NCBI GenBank assembly: GCA_031261065.1
Contig: JAISKD010000010.1
Coordinates: 1-37,898 of the forward strand
Direction of reading: 5' to 3'
DNA from: Mycoplasmataceae bacterium
GTDB taxonomy: Bacteria; Bacillota_I; Bacilli_A; Mycoplasmatales; Mycoplasmoidaceae
Length of the DNA: 37,898 nt
The position numbers were made by a program, and so were the translations under genes. The notes under the pieces are model-generated. The model was not told where the DNA came from and made no database searches. It saw only the letters and a list, made by a program, of their open reading frames with translations. Below, piece by piece: positions 7,651-19,769 of this stretch (positions are counted from its first letter, which is position 1; each line of letters starts with the position of its first letter).

Positions 7651-10600
7651 ATGTTTAGCGGTAGTAAGTTCTTTAACTTCTTTAAGTCTAAAAAAACACA
7701 TCATAAAGCAACTCCGAAGAAGAAAGCTTCTTCTGCAACTTTTCTTTGTGCAACACTAGGCGCGTGTCTTGCTGGTTGTGGTACAGCGGCTGTTTCTGGC
7801 TGGTATGTTGCCAAGAATTACACTGTTTCAAACGAATATAAAGACGGTTGAAACATGAGAATTGAATTGGACACTCGTTCTGATAATCCATTCTACACAG
7901 CAGACGCTGGAGATAATCACTATAATTCCGACCAACTTTATGAGCGTGCAAAAGCTACTGCAGATACATATTCTGATTATCTAATTTCAAAAGGAATAAG
8001 CACATTTGAAGTACTTCCTGAAATTGATGGTGATGGTTCTGCAACTTCTCCATACACAGCATATTTAAACTGTTCAGTTCCAAATACAATGGTTTACAAA
8101 TATGATGATACAAAGCATGAAGAAGCTAAAATCCCATTATATCAAGACTTGTTGTACTCATCATATTTGATGAACACTCGTTTAACATTCGTTTTCAACT
8201 CAGATGCAAATATGTATGATGATGCCGATGACACGACTGTACAAACAAGATTTTCTACAACTAGTACTACTCCAGGAATTGGAATTATGAACAATGACTC
8301 TGCATTTCCAATCTACAGCAGTTCACACGACGTTTCATTGAGTAGTGACCACAAAAAAGCTAATATTAACTTAGCGCAAGGATGAACACACTTTTTTGAT
8401 GATAAAGATGAAGGCGGAATATTTGGTAAAGCAGCATCAGGAAAAGATGACTATAAGGGTGTTGGTTCACCACAAATGTATATCATTCGTGATATGAATT
8501 CCCTTATCTCTCGTATGCAATTCATATTGCAGTCTTACCTGTTTACGAAGGCTAACTTAGATTTTTCAAACTTTAATTTGGGTGATGTTACCGATGCAAA
8601 CTCTGATGCTTACAAAGCTGCAAACTCATTTAATTATTTGACAACAGATGAACAAGATTGAGCTAAGAGCGTTTATGCCGATATCTCTGATCAAAACTTA
8701 GGAAGTTCTCAATGATTAAACCCAATTCAAAACGCAACCAGCAGTCCTATCGGTACCGATGATAGTTCCTTTTGTAACTTTCCAGAAGCAAATGGTTGTT
8801 TCTCCGATGGACCTTATTATGATTTAAGCAATATCGTTGGCACAGATTCATCTGATAGTTATGAATGGAATAATGCCATTTATCCAAGTTCAGGTCTTAA
8901 ATCTTTAAACGTTTGTAATGCAGATGAGGTTGCTACAGGAGACGGAGCTATTGCAGATGATCCATCTAATTTTTTCTGAGCATTCATTAACGGTTCACAT
9001 AGTGCTGATCATGCCGGTGCAGCAAGTTCAAATGTATTTAATGAGTTGTTATACAACGCTTCTGGTGGAAGTACATTCACAGTTCCAACATGAATGAAAC
9101 CTTATGTACTTGGTGTTGTAGATTCTACAAACTATAGAAACTATTTTCCCGCTAAGCTACCTAATGGTAAAAAGAATGATAAGTCTAAATTCATGAACAT
9201 TCCTTTTGATAGTGAATTCGAAAGCAAACAAGTTGTTTCTCAATTACAAAACATTAACAACCTACCATTCAAAGCATTGGACTCAATGGTTAAGATAGGT
9301 AGTAGTGATGTACCAAGCACAGCTGCTCATGGTTCAACTCCAATAATCCCAATGGCATTCAATAAACAACAGGATAACAATGGTTATTGCTCTAATACTA
9401 CAGATGCTGCTGGTGGTAACAAGATCATGAATGTTGACCAACAAAAATTCTCAAAACCATTATTCTTTGGTTTTAACCCATTATTAGGTTCTATTATTGC
9501 AATCGGAGCAATAATCCTATTAATAGGCATCATTGTTTCAATATTATATAGGATACCAGGCCTTGTCGCCTTCTCTTGATTATTAGCTCTTTTTGGATTA
9601 TCATTCCTAATTCTAATTCTTTCTGGATATGCAATTTCCTTCGGAATGTTATGTGGTTTATTTGTTGGACTTGTTATTTCATTCATCAGTATACTCGGTA
9701 TATGTGAAAGAATTAAGAAGGCATCAGTTATAGGCAAGTCCGTCAATTATGGTGTTAAAAAGGGAATAATTAAAGGTATCTTATCTACATTAGACTTACA
9801 CTTCATTGGTATTATTTGTGCAATTTCTTTCACTTATTTTGGATGATTAGACCTTCAACCATTTGGTATTGCATTATTATTAACTACGTTACTTTCCGTT
9901 CTATTTATAGGAATAATCTGAGTGTTCACTTTATTGCTAGCATTCTCTAAGAGATGATCATCAGAAAAGTTCAAATTGTGCTTCTTTAGAAATAAAGCTG
10001 AAAAGGCTGAAAGCGCTATTGGTGAAATTAATTTGGAAGTAGAAAGAAAATTTGAAACTAACTTCTCTTCATGTAAACTTAAACACTTTAGTGTATTTGC
10101 TCCATCATCTTGATATGCACTTAAGGGATGATTATCGATCGCAATTGCACTATGTATCATTATCGCTGGTGTATTTGTGATTACATTCGTTGGAATACAT
10201 GGAAGCTACATATTCTATGGTGGAACCAGAATAGCTTCAAGCACTGCTTTAGACAATAGTACATTAAACTATTTCACTAACACTCTAGGTTTAGGCAGTT
10301 ATAAATTAGTCAACCAAGATGGTCTCTTCTATTATTACTTCAGTAAATCTTTAGATATGGGACAAATAAGTGGTGCTAATACGATCTATCCAGACCTTAA
10401 TATACAACTTTATTCAGGTGGAGGAATAAGTTCATATGTATGAGCAACATTCTGAATGATTTTAATTGCATCAGCTTTCGTTGCTGTATATTCTTTCATT
10501 AGATTACATATTATTACATTCATTCCAGTTCTTATTTCTGTTGCCATAGTTCCATTGCTGTTATTAGCATTAGTTTCTATATTCCAAATTTCATTTGATG

Positions 10601-11049
10601 AAAATGTGTGTGTGCTTGTTGCATTAGTCTTTGCTATTAACTCAATAATGGTAATCAATATCACTGGTAACATCCACAATAAGTGAGTTAAGACACAAGC
10701 TTTCCCTATAAAAGACCTTAAGAAGGTTATTAATACAGAAATTAAAAACTCTCTATTATATCTAATCTATATTTACGGCTTCTTAGTTGCTTCTGGTTTA
10801 ATACTAGTATTCCTTTCATCTTCATCATTAACATGACTATATGTATCAATGATCATTGGTGTAGTTGTTTCAGCGGCTGTTGTAATGTATGTGTTGCCAT
10901 TGATTCTCGTTTACTTCATCAGCATACGTTATGCATACTTACGTTCAGTAAGCCGTAACAGTGAAAACACTAAGTTCTCTTATGATACTGTAGATGAACA
11001 AAGTCTATCAGGAATCAACAAATTTAAACGAACTTCTGTAACTTTATAA
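7651..11049 (+). CDS. secDF: Fused protein-export membrane protein SecDF (divergent mycoplasma type)
   Basis: 1132 residues, many TGA-Trp. SecDF uses the proton-motive force to help preproteins through SecYEG. An N-terminal Lys-rich stretch is followed by a hydrophobic segment (about 28-53). A large, poorly conserved external domain runs to about residue 605. A SecD-like helix bundle then begins with GSIIAIGAIILLIGIIVSI and RIPGLVAFSW and contains ICERIKKASVIGKS, the counterpart of the family's IFERIREE-GKS. A second external domain (about 840-930) precedes a SecF-like helix block starting RLHIITFIPVLISV, with the INSIMVINITGNI region where SecF has its conserved NDT motif. LAGC at 40-43 inside the first hydrophobic segment looks like a lipobox. 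The assignment rests on topology and these weak motifs. Confidence 0.8.
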
Positions 11050-11076
11050 GTAAAACGCCATATTCAAACAATATTG

Positions 11077-11082
11077 TATTAT
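11077..11082 (+). promoter_or_regulatory. -10 box of the C39-ABC gene
   Basis: TATTAT 7 bases before ATG 11090. The spacer TGGGGAT is G-rich but lies too close to the ATG to act as a usual Shine-Dalgarno. Confidence 0.5.
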
Positions 11083-11089
11083 TGGGGAT

Positions 11090-12961
11090 ATGGAATGTAC
11101 AGAACAACTTAATCCAAACGAATGTGGCGTATGCGCCATCTGTTCGCTTGTTAGACATTATTACCACACATGTGATAAAGCAAAGCTTTTAGATGAAGCT
11201 AATATTTCTCCACAGGGTTTATCAATATTTGAATTTGAAGTCTTGGCATTATCGCACGGGATATTTGTTGAAACTTACAGTTTGGAGTGAAATGAGTTTT
11301 ATAACTTCCAATCTAATAAGTACCTTGTATGTTTAACCAAAGGTCAAACCGGTATGCACTACGTGGTGATCAGAAAAAGACAAAACCAGATTGAGGTTTG
11401 GGATTCGGCCAAAGGATATCAAGTCAAAACATATAAAGAGTTTGCAAAGGTTTTTGGAAATGTGATGATGATCGTTACAAAGAAGAAAACTAACTTGCCT
11501 CCAATTCTTAATAAGAAAACAAAGATTCTCAAGTCTATAAATGTTAAATATTTATTACTTTCTGTTCTTTTAAATGTACTTGCTATTTCTCTAAGTATTG
11601 CTGGTGCTAAATATTTAACCATGGTGATCGATAACTCGATAACCTCGGAATCGTTTTCTAATTTTATTAGTATTTCAATTCTGTTTGGCTTTCTGTATAT
11701 TATGGAAGGTTTAACGAATTACGTATTACATATATACTCTACGATGTTTGTTAAAACAAATTTCTGTTACCTATCACATAGATTTTTACAAAAGATTAGA
11801 TATAAGAATAAAATTTTTTACAGTAAGGTTGATAAAAACCAAATCATGTTAATGGACAATGCGATGACGGCTATCGCGCAACACTACGCAGTAGATATAA
11901 CAGCTTTTGTCACAAATATCTTTTTATGTTTTGCGTGTATCATCATAATCTGTTCATTAAACTTATGATTTTTAATCATTGTTGCTGCTAGCTTTATTTT
12001 TTCAAGCATCAGCGGTTATTTTTATTACACGTACAATAGCAAGCTCTTGAGTAAAATCATTCACAACGAATCAACAAATAACATGGTTAATCGTAAATTC
12101 ATTGATTGTCTAGGCGAGAGTGACAACGCCATAGAAAAAGAAGAAAGTATTAATAAATTAATGAGCAACTATTTTGAATATCAGAATCTATATTGTAAAA
12201 AGCAAAATTTCTCTGCTTGTGTTTCATTGATCTCACATGTTTATGAGAAAATAGCATTCATTATATGCGTAATGATATGTACCTACTCTATAATTACTAA
12301 GTCTACTATAGATATAGGAGATATGCTTTTTATTATCGCGCTTACGGGTATAGTTAATTCCAGTATCGATGGCATGAGCCAGTACATTCTTAAGTGAATT
12401 AACTTTAAGAAAATGAGAGAGATTTATTTGAACTTCGTAGAAGTGGGTAATGTTGATTGTATTGGTAATAAAGTTTTACAGAATATAACCAAAGTCGAAA
12501 TCATACACAACACAAAACCTATTCTACTCAGCGGTAATATAAATAGCGTTGTTAAAAAATATGATGTGGATAAGATATTAACAACGCCCAATGATAAAGA
12601 CTCTGCACTAAAGATAAATGACTTACCTATAAATGAGTACCTAACTTATAAGTATATCGATAAACTTATAGTATTAAAACCTACTTGTAAGTTAGATACC
12701 ACCAATATAAAAGATGGTATATTAACTAATAATCAGTTACTAACTAATTGCATACGCGCATTCAAATTCGACATTACCGAACCGGTCACATTCGACCAGC
12801 AGTTAATCGTCAATTTGTTAGCACTAACACAGGTACGCGATTATGTTATCTACTTAAAAGACTATCTTAAACATATATCAACTAAATATAGAAAGTATAT
12901 AAACCAAAATATATTACAAGAAATATCCCAGCACAATGTTCTAATGTACAGCGATGTTTAA
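11090..12961 (+). CDS. C39-peptidase ABC exporter with a degenerate nucleotide-binding domain
   Basis: 623 residues. The N-terminal domain (1-130) looks like a C39 peptidase, which cleaves double-glycine leaders. Gln6 lies six residues before Cys12 in NECGVC, with His90 in MHYVVI and Asp105 in VWDSAKG, so the catalytic residues appear intact. Residues about 150-430 form an ABC exporter membrane domain of five or six helices. The last 180 residues align loosely with an ABC ATPase but lack its motifs: GNINSVVK (482-489) stands where Walker A belongs, TFDQQ (567-571) where the signature belongs, and YVIYLKD (585-591) where Walker B ends. It resembles the peptidase-domain ABC transporters annotated in mycoplasmas, by recall. 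No substrate peptide or second ATPase gene is adjacent. Confidence 0.75.
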
Positions 12962-12973
12962 TGTTGAGTAGTT

Positions 12974-12979
12974 TATAAT
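12974..12979 (+). promoter_or_regulatory. -10 box of valS
   Basis: TATAAT 8 bases before ATG 12988. An overlapping TAATAT (12976-12981) would give the 6-base spacing seen elsewhere. No Shine-Dalgarno. Confidence 0.55.
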
Positions 12980-12987
12980 ATTTATAA

Positions 12988-15579
12988 ATGGCATCGAAAT
13001 ACGAACCTAGTTCTTTTGAACAAGAAATATATAAGAAATGACTTGAGAACAATCTTTTCGAGCCTACAAAGAAAACTAAGAATTGTAAGAACTTCTCAAT
13101 CACTCTTCCACCGCCCAACGTTACTGGTCACTTACACCTAGGCCACGCTTGAGATGGAGCTATACAAGATTGTATAATCAGATACAAAAAGCTTTGTGGA
13201 TATAGAACAATATTTATACCAGGAACTGACCACGCCGGAATATCCGCTCAAACAAAATATGAGAAGGTTATGAAAGAAAATGGTGAAGACCGTAGCAGTA
13301 TAAGTGATGAAGTTTTTTTAAAAAAACTATATGCATGAGCTACCGAACAAGCCGACTATATACGTAAGCAATGGGCGAAATTAGGTTTATCACTTTCATA
13401 TAAGAATGAGAGATTTACTTTAGATGAAAGAGCTAACAAGGTTGTTTCTGATTCTTTTATAAAACTTTATAAAGACGGTTTAATATATCAAGATTATAAG
13501 TTAGTAAACTGGGATGTTAAACTCCAAACAGCGATCAGTGACATTGAAGTTATTCATAAAGAAACAAATTCTAAACTTTACTATTTTAAGTATGTGATTG
13601 AAGGAACAACTAAATCCGTTGTTGTTGCTACAACAAGACCTGAAACAATGTTTGGTGACGTTGCTGTTTTCGTTAACCCTAAAGATAAGAGATATAAAAA
13701 TTTAATTGGAAAGAAACTTCTAAACCCAATTGACAATGAACCACTTCCAGTTATAGCTGACGATTATATTGATATCGCTTTTGGAACGGGTGTTATGAAA
13801 TGTACGCCAGCACACGACTTTAACGATTATGAGCTTGCTAAAAAATATAAATTAAAATATTTTAGTGTCTTTAATGGCGATGGTACGCTCAATGATAAAT
13901 GCAATACCACTTTTGGAAAATACGAAGGTAAAGATAGATTGGTTGCAAGGAATGAAATCGTGAATGAAATTCAATCACGAGGATTAGTTGAAAAAATTGA
14001 AGAGCATGTTAATAACATTGGTTACAGTGAAAGAACAAACGAAGTAGTTGAACCTCTATTATCAAAACAATGATTTGTTAAGATGGCTCCTGTTGTTAAG
14101 AAATTCAGAGCGATCTCAAAATTGCCTAAAAACAAAACACAGTTTCTACCTCCACGTTTCAGTGCCGAGATGGAAAGATGATTAGACAAAACACAAGATT
14201 GATGTATATCAAGACAATTGCTTTGAGGACACAGGATCCCAATATGGTATCACAAAGTTACAAACAAAATATGTGTAGGTGCGCCTAAAAATGTAAACGA
14301 TTACACACAAGATAAAGATGTTTTAGATACATGGTTCTCTTCTGGATTATGACCACTAACATTAACGAAATACGCAAAAGGCTCAAATTTAAGCGATTTC
14401 TACCCAATCAGTATGTTGGTGACGGGGTATGACATAATTTTCTTCTGAGTGGCTCGTATGTTGTTTCAGTGCAGTTATTTAGACGGGACAAATCCTCTAT
14501 CTAACGTTTTCTTTCACGGATTGATCCGAGCAGAAGATGGTAGAAAGATGTCAAAATCATTCAACAACGGAATAGACCCAATGGATGTTATTGATGAATA
14601 CGGCACGGACGCGTTCAGAGCATTCTTGCTTTCATCATCTGCCCCCGGTGAAGACTTACGTTATAACACGATTAAAATTAAACACTCGTGGGCGTTTATA
14701 AACAAGATTTGAAATGCAAGCAACTTACTAGCAGAATTGAAATATAAACAAGTTCAACCAAAATCTTATTCTCAAATAAATACTTGAATTATCAACGAAT
14801 TTAATGCTGTTGCTGCAAAATTTAAAAGAAGTCTAGATAAATATAATTTCATTATTGCTTATAAGAGTATTGAAGACTTTGCATGAGAAGTGTTCTGCAA
14901 CAAATATTTAGAAATCATTAAACCATTTATTGCTGATGCTTCTACAAAAGATGAATATCTCACTGTTGCTAATACGATTTTCAAAAACATATTAATCATC
15001 CTTCACCCATATTGCCCATTCGTGACCGAGAAGATTTATTCAAATCTTTTTGCTGCCAAGAAGTCAATCATGCTTGAAACATTCCCAGATAAAATAGCTC
15101 TTAAGAACAAAAAGATATCAAAGGAATTAACCGCTTTCTTAGATATTCACGCATTCGCAAAAGATTTGAGAATCAAGAACGGTATTGCAAATTCAAAAAC
15201 AATTCATCTAAATATAATTTCTAATGCCAATTATGATTTAAAACTTATTAATGCTGATGCTAATAGATTTAATATCACAATTGACAAATTGCTTACAACA
15301 GCTGATTCATCTTTAAGTGAAATAAAATTATTCTCCGCTTGTTCTTTAGAATACATCCCTGACGTAGTAGATCAAGAGAAAGAAAAGAATAAGCTAACAG
15401 AACAACTAAAGAAAATTGAATTCGAGATTGAGAGAAGCAAACAAATACTTTCAAATAAAAATTTTGTTGAGCATGCTCCTAAAGAGAAGGTTAATGAAGA
15501 AAAAGAAAAGGCTAAACAATACAAAGAACAATACGATAGCATATCAAAAATTTTACTTCAAATCAATAAAAATAAGTAA
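12988..15579 (+). CDS. valS: Valyl-tRNA synthetase
   Basis: 863 residues, more than ten TGA-Trp. A class I synthetase that charges tRNA-Val and edits mischarged Thr. The HIGH-type motif is HLHLGHA (48-54) after PPPNVTG. The editing (CP1) domain includes [13 protein letters not shown] and [17 protein letters not shown]. The KMSKS motif appears as [14 protein letters not shown] at about 518-531. An anticodon-binding helical domain follows. The last roughly 70 residues form a charged coiled-coil arm ([19 protein letters not shown]), as in other ValRS. Full length for the family. It lies 26 bases after the C39-ABC gene and has its own -10 box. Confidence 0.98.
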
Positions 15580-15597
15580 TTCGTAGTTTCACAAGCA

Positions 15598-15603
15598 TAT
15601 ATT
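15598..15603 (+). promoter_or_regulatory. Possible -10 box of comEC
   Basis: TATATT 5 bases before ATG 15609, in the 29-base gap after valS. It matches the consensus less well than the others, so read-through from valS is also possible. Confidence 0.4.
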
Positions 15604-15608
15604 AGTAT

Positions 15609-16745
15609 ATGCAGACTGTTAAAGAACGTCACTTCATATTTATATTGGCATGTGCTTCTATCTTGCTAATAGGCTTGTTTTCGTCGCCTTGATATTTTCT
15701 TCTCTTTTCTGTCGTTGTGTTCTATCAATACAAAGTAAAACTCAAATTAAATTTGCTATTGATATATTTTGCTATTAGTATATTGCCTTGCCTAATATAC
15801 TTGCTCATACATTCATACTCTTTGTTTTCACACATTACCGGTTGAATAGATACAACATTCCATTTTTCTATAAGAAACTCACTCATCAACTATTCAAACA
15901 ATAAATATGATGAACGGTCAAATGCAATTGTTCAGATGTTTATATTTGGAATTAAAACAAATTCTTCAGCATGGGATCTATATCACAAAATGGCTGAACT
16001 TCAAATTGTTTACTTAATTGTTGTTGGTGGATTTCAACTCATGTTTGTTAAAAAGATAATTCTTTGAATATTTAAGAAGAAGGTAAAAATCGGAAGAATT
16101 GTTGCAACATCTGTTTTGTTGTTTTATTGCTATTTGTTGAATTTCTCGGTAGCTTCGCTGAGAGTTATTTTATGTATGTTGATAGCTAATTCCAATAAAG
16201 TGAAAAACAAATTCGATATTATTGGTATAGCTGGAGCACTAACTCTGATTATTTCTCCATCAAGTGTTTTCAATATTGGTTTTTGTTTATCTTATCTATG
16301 TACAGTATCAATTCTGATCGTAACAACAATTAGTTTCGATAGTGAATTAATCAAACAAATATGCATAAATGCATCGTGCTTAATCGTTAGCATTCCTTTT
16401 GTTTTAAAAATATCTTCACAAATAAGTATTTGATCTCTTTTATTTTGTTTAATATTTTCGCATATCTTTGTACTAATTTATATTTTTTATTTATTTAACT
16501 TTATTTTGCTGTGGTTCTGGCCAGTTATATTAACCTGAACATCATCAATCATATTCTATGGTTTGAAAACACTAGCAGATAGCAATACGCTTGTTACTTT
16601 ACCTTCCTTTGGAGCATTAGGCACCACTATATATCTATTGCTTATATCGGCTGTTTTCATATTCGCTATAAAACATTTCAATGTTGAGTGTTCAAAAAAT
16701 AACGTTCAGTTAAACCGCAAAGAAGAAAGGGATATATTTATATAA
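15609..16745 (+). CDS. comEC: Short ComEC/Rec2-type membrane protein (competence domain only)
   Basis: 378 residues, with about ten hydrophobic segments. ComEC forms the channel for single-stranded DNA entry in transformation. The recognisable part is the central Competence domain: LNFSVASLRVILCMLIA, then a helix, then ISPSSVFNIGFCLSYLCTVSIL, matching the family's P-x-x-R-A-x-x-M and N-P-x-x-x-x-x-x-F-x-L-S-F pattern. The N-terminal OB domain and the C-terminal metallo-beta-lactamase domain of full-length ComEC (over 700 residues) are absent. The next gene is holA; comEC-holA is a common Firmicute order and supports the call. The stop codon overlaps the TATAAT box in front of holA. Whether DNA uptake occurs here is unknown. 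Confidence 0.78.
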
Positions 16746-16746
16746 T
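16741..16746 (+). promoter_or_regulatory. -10 box of holA, overlapping the comEC stop codon
   Basis: TATAAT spans the comEC TAA. It lies 10 bases before ATG 16757 and 4 bases before an in-frame TTG at 16751. The spacing does not settle the start; ATG is preferred. Confidence 0.45.
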
Positions 16747-16756
16747 AAAATTGGTT

Positions 16757-17695
16757 ATGGTTAAGTTGATTTGTTCACAAGAAATTAGTTCATTGTGTAG
16801 TGCAGTTAATCATATAAAAGGTGGTAAAGCATTTAAATATTTTGAATATCGTAATAACGGTGAAGAACTCATTGATGAAATTTCAACAATGAGTTTATTC
16901 AATGATGAACCAATGCTCATTATTGTAAGCCCTTCATTTTTTAATGTAGATAGTGAAAGTGAAGCATTGCCATCCTTCTTGACATCTACATCTAAAGGAG
17001 ATTTAGAATTGTGTGCAAAAATTGCTTCATCTGAAAGAGACATTGTAATTTTGTGCTGCCAAAAAAATAAGACTTCATTAAATAGCGAAGCTGCAAAGAT
17101 AAAGACTGAAGTTATTAGTAAATTCTCAAATACCATGAAGGATAAAATTGTCTCTGATTGAATAAAAAACAATTCAATTGTCATAAGTTCACCAACTAAA
17201 GATCTATTATTATCATCTCTGCCAAACGATGCTTTAGTAATTGAAAATGAATTAGAAAAATTATTCTTATTGAAATTCGATAACAAGAAAATTGATGAAT
17301 GCGATGTGCAAGACAGCATTGTTGCTAGCGAAGAAAGCAATCATTTCAGACTGGTTGAGTTTTTATTAAAAAAAGAAAGAGCGAATTCAATAAAACTATA
17401 TAACAATCTTTTATTGAAAAAGTATGATATACCTTCTCTAGTTAGCATTGTGTCTTCACAGTTGTTTTCTTTAAAGCTTCTTAAACTGGCTATGGCAAGA
17501 GGAATGAGAGGTTTTGAAATAGAAACAGAACTAGGAATGTCTTCTTACCAGCAAAAAGTAAATTCTCTCCTAATTAGAGACATACCGGCTGAGAGAATCG
17601 ATGAACTATTGGCTAATTTTTATTTATTAGATTATAATATAAAACATAACCTAATTAATAGTAATTTAGGCATGAAAGCACTACTAATACAATAA
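16757..17695 (+). CDS. holA: DNA polymerase III delta subunit
   Basis: 312 residues. Delta is the clamp-loader subunit that opens the sliding clamp. The sequence is weakly conserved, as usual for mycoplasma HolA. An N-terminal segment ends MSLFNDEPMLIIVSP, resembling the family's early LFSDKKLVIV-type strand. NDALVIENELEKLFLL sits where the family has N-x-x-x-L-x-x-E-L-x-K-L. FRLVEFLLKKERANSIKLYNNLL and SLVSIVSSQLFSLKLLKLA resemble the domain III helices. Position directly after comEC and length near 310-340 residues support the call. The next gene starts 3 bases after the stop. Confidence 0.75.
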
Positions 17696-17698
17696 ATT

Positions 17699-18868
17699 AT
17701 GAAATACGCAGAAAATTTAACTAAGATAATCAAAAATTTAAAATTTGTTCTAAGCTGTCCAGAGTTGGCAAATGCTATGACAAATGCTGATTATGTTGAA
17801 ATTTTAAATAACCAATTAGAAACTGCAAAATTCCTATCTCTAAAAGCTAAAGCTAAATCAAAAGAAGTTGATAGTTTGATTAAAACGTTTGAAACAAAAA
17901 CTGGAAAAAAGATTAAAGCAAACAACCAAAAACCAGAGACTGATTTAGAGATAGTAGACATAATAAACTACTTGGTAGTCTACACAAAAAATATTTACAA
18001 AATCGATATTACTACCGGAAAAGCAGCTGATATTGCTGATATGTCTGTTGAAGAAAGCACAAAAAACATAACTAAGGAAGGGTTAGCTGGTTTATTTGGT
18101 TCTGGTTCTAATGTTGATCCAGCTATGGCTGCAAATGCTAAAAACCTTTTCCAACAAGGTGCTGCTCAAATGAAAGTTCAAGAAGATGCTATGCAAGGAA
18201 AAGTATACTTGTATAAGGACAAACCAAAAATTATACTTTGGGTAAAATATTTCAATATTGCATTCTTTTCATTATTAACAATTGGTCTTTTATCCTTGTC
18301 AATCATAATGTTTATCGTTAATGGTAAAATTAAAGATGATGATGGCAAAGATGTTTCAACTATATTTGATGGTATTACATATTTAATTCTCGTTCTTATT
18401 AATTGTTTTTTACTGAAGGGTATGATTGGTAATTTTGTAAAGATTAAAAACCCAAAAATGCCACGTTTTGTTTCAAACAATGACAATAGCAAATATTTCT
18501 TTTCTTGACAAATACTTGCCTTCTACGCTGTTTTGTTAACAGTTATGATTTTCACTGATATATTCGGATTTAAACCAGATATCTTCCATTGACTATTTGA
18601 CAACGATCAAGATGGTCTTTCTCATAATATCGCTTTAGTTTGATGCATTTCTGAAATTTGCTTTGTAGCTGGGACAGCATGTGTTATCGGTTGTATAGCA
18701 CTAGGCAGCATCTTTAATCCAAAACTTGATTCTGAAAGAATTAAAGGATTAGTTCAAGAATATTCAGCAACAATTTTTTCTCAACCAACTCCTACAGCTC
18801 CAATTGTTGAAGAACCTATTAAAGAAAAAAGCACTGACAAGAGCAAAAGCAAAAGCAAAAAAAATTAA
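17699..18868 (+). CDS. Uncharacterised four-helix membrane protein with a Lys/Ser-rich tail
   Basis: 389 residues; I do not recognise a family. Residues 1-180 are soluble and mostly helical, with Lys-rich stretches (SLKAKAKSKEVDSLIK) and a Gly-rich loop LAGLFGSGSNVDP. Four membrane segments follow: WVKYFNIAFFSLLTIGLLSL, ITYLILVLINCFLL, WQILAFYAVLLTVMIFTDIF and CISEICFVAGTACVIGCIAL. The C-terminus is low-complexity (PTPTAPIVEEP, then DKSKSKSKKN). It begins 3 bases after holA, and a TACAAT at 17688-17693 lies 5 bases before the ATG, so it may be co-transcribed or have its own promoter. The next gene, an ATP-grasp ligase, starts 3 bases after its stop. Confidence 0.72.
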
Positions 18869-18871
18869 AAG

Positions 18872-19768
18872 ATGAGACAGATAAATAAGATGTTGCAAGA
18901 AATATGCAACAATAAAAAACTATCTTTGTCTGAATATGCAGACGGCTGAACATTAAAGATTTCTAAAAATAAGAAAAGCTTTTTTATATGAGGTTATCAG
19001 TTTCCTTTGGACTCAGCACCTGTGCGTAATATTTGTGATGATAAATCAAGCCATAGCGAAATATTAAATAAGAATAACGTAAAAACATTTGAAAGCTTTT
19101 GATTTCCTTCTACTACAACCGACTTTTCAAAATGTGAAGAAATTTTAAATACTTATAAAGAAGTTGTTATTAAACCTAATACAGGAACGGGTGGAAAAAA
19201 TGTTTTGAAAGCCTCGAATAAAAAAGAATTAATAAATGCAATTGAGAAAATGGCAGACGTTGAAGAAAGTTTTATTATTTCTCCTTTCTATAAATATGAC
19301 TATGAATATAGAGCAATTGTTTTAGACTCAAAAGTTAAAGTAATTTACCGAAAAGACAGAATGTTTGTTTTGGGAGATGGTGAGTCAAAGGTTGCTAAAC
19401 TAATTGAAGAGAAATACAAAAAACCTGCTGCTATTGATCCAGAAATAAACATTAAATACAAACCCAAAAAACATGAAAAGATTATACTTAATTGAAAGCA
19501 TAACCTTGCACAAGGAGCAACACCTACAGTGATAACAAACGGTAAAATATTTACAGAGATACAAAGTCTATCAGTTAAAGCGGCAAAAACACTAGGTCTA
19601 AATTTTGGTTCAGTTGACTTTGCCGAACTTCCAAATGGCGAGATTATGGTTGTAGAAGTGAACGGAGGGGTTATGCTTGAAAAATTTTCACAATCTTCTA
19701 AAGAAAACTATGAAAAATCATTGGACATTTATGGAGAAGCTGTTTCTCTCTGTTTAAAACACAACTAA
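18872..19768 (+). CDS. ATP-grasp ligase, cyanophycin synthetase / GshF-like
   Basis: 298 residues, TGA-Trp near both ends. ATP-grasp enzymes join a carboxylate to an amine through an acyl-phosphate. Visible elements: EVVIKPNTGTGGKNV (about 98-112, the Lys and flexible Gly-rich loop), YEYRAIVLDSKVKVIYRKDR with VLGDGESKVAKLIEE (typical of the CphA/GshF branch), and FGSVDFAELPNGEIMVVEVNGG (metal-ligand strands: Asp, Glu and Asn). The N-terminal 75 residues are a short pre-ATP-grasp domain. No glutamate-cysteine ligase domain is fused. The substrate is unknown: peptide-bond formation on an amino acid, glutathione-like compound or protein tail is possible. It lies between an unknown membrane protein and a pentapeptide-repeat protein, with gaps of 3 and 1 bases, suggesting one operon. 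Confidence 0.8.
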
Positions 19769-19769
19769 T

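Noticed and set aside
16810-17340. Long minus-strand frame (176 residues) opposite holA
   Set aside because: The plus-strand frame is collinear with HolA and in operon context; the antisense translation is a low-complexity Ser/Leu/Phe-rich shadow.
18872-19768. Glutathione synthetase or RimK as a specific name for the ATP-grasp protein
   Set aside because: The ATP-grasp core is clear but no substrate-specific domain is present, so a specific function would be a guess.
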